DNA from: VXPW01 sp965115815 | GTDB taxonomy: Bacteria > Pseudomonadota > Alphaproteobacteria > TMED109 | NCBI GenBank assembly: GCA_965115815.1 | Contig: OZ220465.1 | Span: 1,674,001 to 1,738,000, forward strand | Direction: 5' to 3' | DNA: 64,000 nucleotides | Shown here: in pieces, positions 29,379 to 38,858 of the stretch | How positions within the stretch are numbered: the stretch's first letter is position 1 | How the letters are laid out: each line of letters opens with the position of its first letter | The notes under the pieces: model-generated | Database searches by the model: none | Seen by the model: only the letters and a program-made list of their open reading frames with translations | What the model was told of the DNA's origin: nothing | Translations under genes and position numbers: made by a program

Positions 29379-29458
29379 TAGTTACCAAGCTCTTATGCAC
29401 CAAGCATGGCGCGCGTAGGAGAGAGCGTCCGGACCCGCAAGTCCACACGCCGGGCGCG

Positions 29459-29704
29459 TTAGTCGGCGGACAGGCGGATGATGAAGCCAAGAACGACGAC
29501 CGCGGCAATCCACAGTCCGACTTGCCAGCGAAGGTTGTCCTTGTCGCGCTTCGCGGCTTCGGTATCGCGCTTCGCGTTATCCTCGGCGATGGTCTTTGCC
29601 AAGAGGGCGATGTCGGTCTTGTATTCCGCCTGCATGGTCTTCATCCGCTCCTCCAAGCGGGCGAGCCGCTCGGACAGTTGATGCGGCGCCGGCCCGTCCA
29701 TCAT
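29459..29704 (-). CDS. Small coiled-coil protein with C-terminal membrane anchor
   Basis: This 81-residue protein has a heptad-like coiled coil (LSERLARLEERMKTMQAEY, about residues 9-27). A charged helix (EDNAKRDTEAAKRDKDNL) and one C-terminal membrane helix (VGLWIAAVVVLGFIIRL, about 62-78) follow. Small proteins of this shape occur in phages, plasmids and genomic islands, often unassigned. It is island cargo stranded between ISNCY copy C and an IS5 remnant. No function is assigned. Confidence 0.6.
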   Translation of the reverse strand: MMDGPAPHQLSERLARLEERMKTMQAEYKTDIALLAKTIAEDNAKRDTEAAKRDKDNLRWQVGLWIAAVVVLGFIIRLSAD

Positions 29705-29973
29705 GCTGCCATCCTAACACCGGCGGCGGCGGCCGGGCAAGCAGGCGAAGCAGTGATCCTGAATCCCGCAGTTGAAGGTCGCGACCGCTCTTTCGGCGGG
29801 ATTCGACGATCGGTTTTCGGGTCGGATTTCAGCACGCCGACGCGGCCTCGAGCGGCGATAACCGAGATGGGGGCCGGGTTCGCGACCATGGGTCAAGGTG
29901 AGCGGTCGCTTTGACTCGTTGGTGGTGGACTCCCACTGCACTACCTGAGAGCATGATTCAAAACTCCGTATAA

Positions 29974-30689
29974 TCAGTAGGTTACGGTTTTTCCGAGGGT
30001 TTCGGCCCGTCCGAGGCGGCGCACCAAGATGCGGATCACGGCCCGTTGCAGCCATGCCAGCGAGCTCTCCAGCCGTCGTTCATAGTCTTTCGCCAGACGT
30101 CGGCAGCGGCCCAGCCAGCCGAAAAACCGCTCAACGATCCAGCGTCGCGGAAGCACCTCGAAACCCTTCTGTTCCTTGGGTTTTGTCACGATCTCGAGGT
30201 CCGGGGCGTCCGGCATCGCGGCCAAGGCTTGGGCCAGTTTGGGACCGCGGTACCCTCCGTCTGCCCAGACCTTCTGCAGGCTCGGCATGGTCGTTCGCAG
30301 TTCAGCGAGGACCGCCGGCGCACCATCCCGATCCTGCACGTTGGCGGGGTGCACCTGCAGGACCAAGGGCAACCCGAGGGTATCGACCACCGCGTGCCGC
30401 TTTCTCCCCTTGATCGTTTTCCCACCGTCATAGCCACTCGGCCCACCACTCACCGGACCGTCGAAATCGCAGGAAAACAAGGCGGTAGCGCACGCCACTG
30501 GCAACCCGTCATCAACTGATACAGCAGCGCGTTCACTACCTCGCGCAGGTCTACCTCACGGGGACGACCCGTCGACGACGGTGCCGGAAGCAGCGGCTCC
30601 CAACGAGCCCATTCCGCGTCGGTCCGATCGCGTTCGAAGCGGTTTCCCCGACGCTGATCCTTCGCACGAGCGGTCTCGCTCCAAGCCAT
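29974..30689 (-). pseudogene. IS5-family transposase remnant with internal deletion
   Basis: Two fragments in different frames make up one transposase. The 5' part (30450-30689, start preceded by GGGAGG) has NALLYQLMTGCQWRALP. The 3' part (to 29974) has SGYDGGKTIKGRKRHAVVDT, WADGGYRG and the C-terminal RWIVERFFGWLGRCRRL. About 60 residues expected between them, including the first catalytic Asp, are missing, so it cannot be active. No intact ends are visible. ISNCY copy D lies immediately upstream and may have cut it. Confidence 0.8.
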
Positions 30690-30754
30690 GGCATCCTCCC
30701 AATGTCGTCGCCAACCACATCGTAGAGGCTCGAATCGGGGTTGTTCCGTATCTA

Positions 30755-32567
30755 GTGCCCGCACCGAAAATGGTCATTTTGGCGGCCCTTCCGGCGAAAT
30801 TTCGGGTTGGACCCACCCTCCGGGGCCTCCGGTCGCTCCGTTTCCAGGGGATTCCTGCCGATTCGTAGCGGCATCCGGGCTCTTCCCACCCAGAATCCGG
30901 ACGCTAGGGCAAGCGGCTCCGTTCCCGCTCCCGGCGAGCTTCGCGGACGGGGTGGAGGGGCGCCGCTGTTAGGCGGCGCGTCTTCGTCGTCGTCGGGCTT
31001 GGGCCCGGGCCTGTCTCTGCAGCAGCAACCCGATGCGGTGGACATTGAAGGCCACCATGGAGAGCGCCACCCTCCGCGCAAAACCCTCCGCCCCCTACGA
31101 CAGGACCCGGTCCATGCCGCGCTGCTCAAGATGATTGATGGCGGACTCCACGGCCGGATGCTGCCGGCGCATCTCCCGGAACGTCGGGTCGGCGGCCCGT
31201 TTCCGGTCGGCCGGACCGAGTTTTCCCTTCTTCGGCAGCACGTTGTGATCCAGCAGTTCGTCCCGTGCGATCCGGTTGGAGGGACTGTGGAACCCCCGAT
31301 CGAAGCTGCACAGGCGGAGGTCGGGGAAGCGGGCCTGCGCTTCCCGGATCATGGGCACGGCAGGATCCACGTCTCCGCCTTCCCACAGGATCCGGGAGTG
31401 TAGGAGGAAGCCGTGCTGATCCTCCAGCACGGCCACCGGCACTCCGAGTTCCACCGGAACCCCGGCCTTGCCCTTCACGCACCCGCGCGTGTGCTCCTCG
31501 AAGATCGAAACCACCTTCTCTTCCTGCGGGATCTTCTCGCCTTTCCGCAGGCGGCGGTCCACTTGGTCGAGCTGCCTCCGGGCATGCTTGAGGTACGATT
31601 CGATCCGGAGAATCCTGGGGGCTCCGACGCCTTGCTCCCGAAGCGCGGGAACCGTCGCTTCCGCCCGTCGGACCTCCTCCCAGCAGGCGTCGAGGTACGC
31701 CGGGATCGGCCCCGGACGGGCCCGCCGGGTCCGCCGAACCTTCGGAAAGAGCCGCTGCAGTCTCCGGCTCCGATGCCGCCACTGCCGCCCTCCGGACACC
31801 CCCGCCCGCAGGGCTGAGCGGCCCGTCTCGCGCACCCGGCAACGCATCGCATCCCACAGCAGGTTGACGTCCGTCGGGACGTGCACATCCGTCTTCACCA
31901 CGAACGAATCACAGCGGCCCCGCAGGGGCTCCTCCGACGGGCGACCGCCCGGGCCGCTCTTCCGCTTCCGCTTCCGCACCCGCGCAGGGCCGCTCTCCGC
32001 GATCCGCGGCAACACCTCCCCCAGCACGTCCGGCGTCCGCAGGCTCACGTTGGGTACCACCGTGGGATACCGGTACCGGGTCTCGTCCCAGAAGCCGGAG
32101 TGTCCCAGAAACTTCCGAACGGTAGGGTGTTGGTTCACCCGCTCGTGCAGACGATCGAAGTCACACCCCAAGACCTGCTTCAGGAGACCCATCACGAGGA
32201 TCCTCCACAGCTCCATGCCGGGACGCCCTTTCGTGTGGGACACCTCGGGAAGGATCCCCTGCTCCAAGATCTCGAACCACCGGGCACGAACCGACCGGTC
32301 GGCATACACGTGCCGAAGCCCGAGCAGCAGCGGCGGAATGTCATCCCGCGAGCTCTCGTCGATCTCGATCTCCTCGATCGCAACCTGACCCAATTCCATC
32401 TGCAGGCGAATGACGTTTCGCATGGCAATTCTCGCGAAGATTTCCGAAAATCTGGCCGATTCTCGACCGCATCGGCCGATTCCCGCATCAAAGCGGGATT
32501 CTTCGTCCCCTCTATATCACGATTCCACTTTCAGAGTCAAACCATTGTACTTTTTCGGTGCGGGCAC
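30755..32567 (-). mobile_element. ISNCY-like element, copy D (1813 bp)
   Basis: Complete element in the same orientation as A-C, flanked by TATCTA on both sides (30749-30754 and 32568-32573). The right-hand TATCTA is split by an IS630-type insertion at its final TA. Beyond that insertion lies MITE copy 3, again followed by TATCTA (34406-34411). D and MITE 3 were therefore originally joined by a single TATCTA, just as MITE 2 and copy A are joined by TAACTA. Confidence 0.9.
30969..32423 (-). pseudogene. ISNCY-family transposase, copy D, interrupted by one in-frame TAG
   Basis: The frame is collinear with copy B. The TAG lies at 31095-31097, at the same codon as in copies C and E. The 41 codons after it are open and conserved (GAEGFARRVALSMVAFNVHR) to a TAA stop. 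The DDE residues precede the TAG. Relative to copy A I count by eye about 20 A:T to C:G transversions, often changing Gln/Leu/Met-type codons to Arg/Pro/Gly (for example GPARVRK for GHALVRK). Probably inactive unless the amber codon is read through. Confidence 0.75.
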
Positions 32568-32571
32568 TATC

Positions 32572-32812
32572 TAGTAGTCCACCGACGTTGTATTGATGGC
32601 TGCAGGATGGGGCGGTATTTCCGTGTCGGTCCGTGTCGGCCCCGTGTCGGCACCCGCTGGAACCGGGCTGTTCGCTGAGATTCTCGCACCGCTTCTAAGG
32701 ATCAGATAAAGAACACAATGGGATTATTAGGCCTCTATGTATCAGGTGTCAGGTCTGAGCATCGGGGCCAGCTCATGCCTGCAGCCCCCAATCCAACGTT
32801 TCCGTACTACTA
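32572..32812. mobile_element. IS630-type deletion derivative (about 240 bp, no transposase)
   Basis: The left end is TAGTAGTCCACCGACGTTG. The right end, read inwards, is TAGTAGTACGGAAACGTTGG. Both match the termini of the adjacent IS630-type element. Its interior shares the run CCGTGTCGGTCCGTGTCGG with the leader of that element, in inverted orientation. It therefore looks like an internally deleted, non-autonomous relative. It lies at the TA of the TATCTA flank of ISNCY copy D. Confidence 0.65.
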
Positions 32813-32813
32813 C

Positions 32814-34212
32814 TAGTAATACAGAATCATTGGATTGATGGGTATAGAGACTTCAGTTTCACCCGGGCGTCTGCCGTCGTGAACCGCCAGTCGACGGTGC
32901 CGCCGGCCGCGTTGCGGCGCTTGACCCACGCCGCGGTCTCCCGCAGCATGGTGGCGCGATCAGGAATGCGTCGTCGAAGACACGGTCGCGACCACGCGCC
33001 GATTTCGATTTCGGCCATGTTGAGCCAGCTTCCGTGCTTCGGCGGGTACCGAAACTCGAACCGCTTTCGCACCCGCATGGCCTCCCGGGGTGCAAAGGCT
33101 TCATACAACGACGCGGGGCCGTGTGTGTTCAGGTTGTCCATGACCCGTACAATCTTCTTTCCGGGGATAGGATCGTCCGCGAGTTCCCGGATGAACTGCG
33201 CCCAGTCCCGCGCCGTGCGGCGATCGGTGACCTTTACCGTACGCCAATTTTCGTTGGGCGCGAACGCCAGGAAGAGATTGGCCGTACCGTTTCGCTCGTA
33301 TTCGTAGTCGACGATTTCCGGCTGCCCGGGCCGCACGGGGCGGGGAAGGCGGGTTTCCTTCGTCTGCTGCCGGCTGGTCTCATCCATGCAGACCAGGACC
33401 TCGTCTTCGGCAAAATCCCGCTGGTACGTGTCCAGCACCTCCTCCATCGCCGCCACGAACGGCGCATTGCGGCTCGGGGGAATGCACCAGTACTGCTTCA
33501 GCCAAGGCTTGATCTCCTTTTTTTAGAGTCTTCCGTACCGTTTCTTTCGAGATGCTCTCGACGATCTCCATCTCCATCCGACGACCGGCCAGCAGCTTCA
33601 GCGTCCAGCGAACACAACCTTCGGGCGGGGAAGAACAGGCCAGAGCCACCAGCTTCGCTTCCTTCGCCCCGTCCAGGAGTTTCGGTCGGCGGTTCTCCTG
33701 CTCCCGGCGGCGGGGAGAGGCCTCCAAACCCTCCAGAACACAGCGCTTGCGCAGGCGTTCGACCGTCGAAGCACCGATGCCCAGGCCGCGCGCGATGTCG
33801 ACATCTCGGAGTTTGCCGCCGTCGCGCCCTTCGTCCGCCATCAGGAGAATCTGCGCCCGACGACGACGCCAGGCGGCTCCGGTACCGTCGACGATCGCCT
33901 GGAGTTCCCGGCGCTCCGGCACCGAAAGGCTCACTCGATAGAGCTTCCTACCCTGAGGGTTGGCCATGATCCACTCCGATCCCCGCACCGAACCCCTGCA
34001 GACAGGCTCGGTTCCCGGAAACCGGATCCGTCCGATCCCCAAGAGAGCATGAGCGCCTGCATGTTCGGCATCGGGTCTGTGGGGATGAACAAAAAAGTGC
34101 CGTACCGATCGGGCGCTCACGCGTACCGACACGCACCGATACGGGGCCGACACGGACCGACACGGAAATCTTGCCAGAATACTATCGTCAGTTCAACGTT
34201 TCCGTACTACTA
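32814..34212 (-). mobile_element. IS630-type element (about 1.4 kb)
   Basis: The ends are TAGTAATACAGAATCATTGG (left) and TAGTAGTACGGAAACGTTG (right, read inwards), bounded by TA as expected for IS630/Tc1-type insertion. It holds one transposase gene in two frames. It lies between ISNCY copy D and MITE copy 3, in what was a TATCTA spacer. Confidence 0.75.
32827..33967 (-). pseudogene. IS630-family transposase in two frames (+1 shift at an A7 run)
   Basis: The first part starts at ATG 33967 (preceded by CGGAG) and carries paired helix-turn-helix motifs (DVDIARGLGIGASTVERLRKR). The second, in another frame, carries the DDE domain: CMDETSRQQ, VMDNLNTH and GSWLNMAEIEIGAW. The frames meet at a run of seven A (minus strand, 33518-33524). 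A +1 shift there joins VRKTLKK to EIKPWLKQYW, as in uninterrupted relatives, and the joined product would be 379 residues. Programmed frameshifting is known in this family, but a simple indel in the homopolymer is equally possible. All three catalytic acidic residues are present. Confidence 0.75.
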
Positions 34213-34405
34213 GTGTCTGCACGGAAAATCACAACACATTGTATATGCAACCATATTTGGAATCTGGGGAACCGAAGATTCCTTCTTTGATGGCATATGA
34301 CGACATATTCCGCTGAAATCAGGCTGGATTCGATGAATCTTCGCCCTGTCAATATTGGCTTTCCATTCATGTAATCAGACTCTTAGGGATTTTCCGTGCA
34401 GGCAC
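34213..34405. mobile_element. MITE copy 3 (193 bp)
   Basis: Same orientation as MITE copy 1 and nearly identical to it. The left end is GTGTCTGCACGGAAAATC and the right end, inverted, GTGCCTGCACGGAAAATC. The right flank is TATCTA. The left flank was altered by the IS630-type insertion (CTACTA), but its original TATCTA half survives next to ISNCY copy D at 32568-32573. Confidence 0.85.
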
Positions 34406-34708
34406 TATCTACTCACCCCCCTACTGATGACGAAGATCGATCCGCTTCTTGTCAGCCGGAACACGCATCTCCGGTCATCGGTCGCGAACGAGTTAGTGCC
34501 CGCCCGAAAATGCCCCTTTCGGATGGTCTGCCGGCGCAATTGCGGGTTGGAACCCTCCCTCGGTGCCCCGTCCGCTCGGTTTCCGGGGGGATTTCTGCCG
34601 ATGGGCAGCGGCATCCGGGCTTGTCCCGCCGCGAATCCGGCGGCCGGGGCGAGCGGCTCCGTTCCCGCCTCCGGCGGGCTTCGCAGATGGGGTGGAAGGA
34701 AGCCGCCG

Positions 34709-36326
<1,618 letters not shown>

Positions 36327-36463
36327 TCTCCCGAAGATTCCCGCATCCCGCGCGATTTTCCGGCCCCAGCGGCCGATTCCCGCCCCACAGAGGGATTCTT
36401 CACCCCTTCAATAGCACACTTCTATCACTGGAGTCAACTGGTTGTACTTTTTCGGGCGGGCAC

Positions 36464-36604
36464 GAGATACTCGCGGACAATCTGGCGACTGATGCGCAGG
36501 GGCTCGTCGCTGTTGCCGGCGCGGTCGAGGCATCGGCAGGCCACCGCATGATCAAGGGCATTCACGAAACGGGCTGCAACAAGAACGTTGGTGTCGACGA
36601 ACAT
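36464..36604 (-). pseudogene. vapC: VapC-type PIN toxin, N-terminal fragment cut by ISNCY copy E
   Basis: From ATG 36604 the frame reads MFVDTNVLVAARFVNALDH and then RISRQIVREYL. This is the start of a VapC PIN ribonuclease with its first metal-binding Asp (FVDTNV). After about 47 codons it runs into the right end of ISNCY copy E, and the remaining two thirds, with the other acidic residues, are absent. The sequence beyond the left end of copy E does not continue the gene, so material was also lost. The start lies 5 bp after the stop of an antitoxin-like gene. Confidence 0.8.
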
Positions 36605-36609
36605 GCCGG

Positions 36610-36816
36610 TCAGTGATTGTCACCGGGCATGTTCTCGGATCCTCCGGTCAAGCGCCCCATGTCGTCGTAGATTTGCTCGCGGCTCATCGTAAAGCCGTTG
36701 GGCCAAGGTCCGGGATCGTGGGGCGGCAGAATCTCCCGGATGGAGAATCCCTGTTGTCGTGCGGGCACCGCGGTCGATTCCGGCGGTATCTCTTGAAACA
36801 CGGGCACTGTCGTCAT
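36610..36816 (-). CDS. Probable VapB-like antitoxin of the broken vapC
   Basis: A 68-residue product from the Met at 36816 (MTTVPVFQEIPPEST). It ends in a segment typical of VapC-bound antitoxin tails: GFSIREILPPHDPGPWPNGF then TMSREQIYDDMGRLTG. It lies 5 bp before vapC, the usual antitoxin-toxin arrangement. The frame is open to 37086, with further Met codons at 36885 and 37086, so the true start is uncertain. With its toxin destroyed it is probably a relic. Confidence 0.55.
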   Translation of the reverse strand: MTTVPVFQEIPPESTAVPARQQGFSIREILPPHDPGPWPNGFTMSREQIYDDMGRLTGGSENMPGDNH

Positions 36817-37187
36817 TGTTTCGATACCCGCATCTTGCAAGCGCAATCTCGCCGCCCGCTGTGCGAGCGAATGGTCAGTGTCCATCCTTGGGTTGGACCG
36901 CAAGGGCCGGAGCGGTTGTGTCGAGACGGGCAGGCGGCAACTGAGAACCGCTTCAAGCGCGCCGAAGGTCGTCCGCCATTCCGGCTCGGGACGCACGGAA
37001 AGAAGATGACGATAGAACGACGAATAATTATCTCGGGCCGCTACGTCGTCCACGAAACGGTCTTGCATGGAGATCATGCACCGCACCTCGGAAAATTCTT
37101 GGTTGCGTGAGTATGAGCATGAATCCCTTGACTGTCAATGGAGCTCGGTTCGTATTGGCCGAGATCATGTCGGGATGGTCCGCTGGT

Positions 37188-38339
37188 TCAACCATGTTTT
37201 GCATCTTCTTCGTCATCGCGCAGGACGCTCTCCAGTTGGGGGTTCAGCAGCTTCCATCGCTGACCTGCCCGCTCGAGATCACCGTTAAGGATGACCGGCG
37301 CTTGGTCCTTGTGGGCCTGAACCGCGCGCTCGTAATCGGCCTGTTCCAGAACCGCCGCGACCGACTGCCATTGCCCGTCGATTTCGGTGCGGAACCTGAT
37401 CGTCCCGTCCGTCTCTTCCTCTTTGCGTTCCAGGATGCGAATGAAGCCATGGAGACGCATGTCGGGTTTCGGCGCGCGCTCCCGCAGGGAGTGGGCAGCC
37501 TGGTCCAGCAATGCGGCATCCGTCGGTCCGAACCACGAAACTGGAGATGGCGTCCTCTTCACCGGCCGCGTCCGTGCCCACGAGACGCTGATATCCAGCA
37601 TCGGGAATGGTTCGATGATCCTGACCAGTGCCTCGCACAGGTTGGCACTCACCCCGCTGGCCACTGCCTCTACGAAGGCGCTGCCATCGTCGGAACCCGC
37701 TCGCTCCGCCGCCCGCCGCACCGTGGTCAGCGCCTCGACAAGCCGTTTCGTCATCCGACGAAAGATCGGCGCGTTATGGTCATCCGAAGCCTCATCCTCA
37801 TCCTCGAACAACATCGGCAAGGGCGGAGGCATGGCTGGTGTCAGCAAAGTCACAACGAAGCTGCCCTGGTCCGTCTGCCCAAGCCGCATCTGTTGCAGCA
37901 GGTCTGCCGCCTCCCTGTTCGCGCGAGCGCGGTACACCGGGCGCGGGTCTTGAAGCGAGCACGCTACCGCCAGCACCATAGCGCTGGCGCCTTCGATCAG
38001 GGCCACGCCGTCGTTCAGTCCCAAGCTGCCGTCATCGCTCTCCGCGGCCCGGACACGAATCGCATCCCGGTCCGCTGTCGTCAGCGCACGGTACACGGTC
38101 AACGGATCCTGGTCGGCGACCTGTGCGAAGGTCTCGATCAACGCCGCTACCGCACTCGCATAGTCCCCGAGGCGCGTCGTGAGCGGCACGACGATTTCCG
38201 GCAGCGTGTCGCCAACATAGATGTCCGAATGCTCGCGGTACGAGCCGCAGCGGCTCCAACCCGAGATGCGGGCGTAGGCGGACAGGGCCGCCGGCGAAAT
38301 CGCCAGTAGCGCGTCACGGTCTTGAATGCTGACCTGCAT
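37188..38339 (-). CDS. Unrecognised protein encoded with DUF4365 and HsdS
   Basis: I do not recognise this 383-residue soluble protein. The start at 38339 overlaps the DUF4365 stop (TGATG), so the two are coupled; the frame is open to 38405. The N-terminal half is helical (SAYARISGWSRCGSYREHSD then LGDYASAVAALIETFAQ). The middle has an acidic linker (FEDEDEASDDHN). The C-terminal 110 residues are predicted mainly beta (LHGFIRILERKEEETDGTIRF, then VILNGDLERAGQRWKLLNP), possibly a small binding domain. There is no signal peptide or membrane helix. Position in an hsdS operon suggests a restriction-linked or defence role; this is inference. Confidence 0.65.
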   Translation of the reverse strand: MQVSIQDRDALLAISPAALSAYARISGWSRCGSYREHSDIYVGDTLPEIVVPLTTRLGDYASAVAALIETFAQVADQDPLTVYRALTTADRDAIRVRAAESDDGSLGLNDGVALIEGASAMVLAVACSLQDPRPVYRARANREAADLLQQMRLGQTDQGSFVVTLLTPAMPPPLPMLFEDEDEASDDHNAPIFRRMTKRLVEALTTVRRAAERAGSDDGSAFVEAVASGVSANLCEALVRIIEPFPMLDISVSWARTRPVKRTPSPVSWFGPTDAALLDQAAHSLRERAPKPDMRLHGFIRILERKEEETDGTIRFRTEIDGQWQSVAAVLEQADYERAVQAHKDQAPVILNGDLERAGQRWKLLNPQLESVLRDDEEDAKHG

Positions 38340-38858
38340 CAGAGTTCTCCCGTCCTGGATTGTCCCATCAGCCTTTGCAGGGTTTCGACATCGAGTATGT
38401 TCCATTCGGGGATATGAACGGTGATGATCTTCTGACCAGTGACTTCATCATGATCCTGTTGCAGGTTCAGCCAGTAGGCACGACGCCGCAGGATGAGAGC
38501 CTCCTCGGTCACGGACAACCAGCGCGTTTCGTCTTCGGGAAGCTCCAGCACCACGAGTAGCCGCGGCGTCTGCGTCTCGGTACGTAGATCGTCGTAGTTC
38601 TTCAGGGACAGTCGAAACGGCAGGACGCCGTGTCCCGGACCGCTGAAACTGGCAGTGGCCTTGAGTTGCAGGTCGAGGGCCGGGCGATATGTACCTCCCG
38701 CCTGAACCCGCAGGTCGACGCTGTCGCGGTCCGACTCCGGCACCGAAGTCAGAAACCCCGCCCGCGCCGCCAGTGCCTTGACATAGACCAGAGACAGCGA
38801 CATAGACCAGAGACAGCCCTTCCTTCTGATCTGGAACGGTGAGCAGGCCGCCAGTCAT
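38339..38858 (-). pseudogene. DUF4365 domain protein, frame broken by a 19-bp tandem duplication
   Basis: DUF4365 proteins carry a nuclease-like fold and are common in defence loci. The ATG at 38858 overlaps the hsdS stop (ATGA) and encodes MTGGLLTVPDQKEGLSLVYV. A 19-bp direct duplication then shifts the frame. The other frame continues as KALAARAGFLTSVPESDRDS, with VDLRVQAG and LDLQLKATASF typical of the domain. Removing one repeat unit gives a clean 501-bp, 166-residue gene. Restart at the ATG at 38803 (MSLSLVYVKALAARAG, 154 residues) could still yield almost the whole domain. It may thus be an inactivated or a reversibly switched gene. Confidence 0.75.
38780..38817. repeat. 19-bp perfect tandem duplication
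   Basis: The unit GACATAGACCAGAGACAGC occurs twice back to back (38780-38798, 38799-38817) within the 5' end of the DUF4365 gene. Nineteen is not a multiple of three, so gain or loss of one unit switches the reading frame. Confidence 0.9.

Noticed and set aside
10700..34405. A roughly 53-residue frame (PILTGRR, then ESSLISAEY) open in all three MITE copies
   Set aside because: The copies differ mainly at non-synonymous positions, no good ribosome binding site is visible, and overall DNA conservation of the MITE explains the shared frame.
34406..34495. Continuation of vapC beyond ISNCY copy E
   Set aside because: After removing one copy of the flank, the frame reads only a few residues to a stop and lacks PIN motifs.
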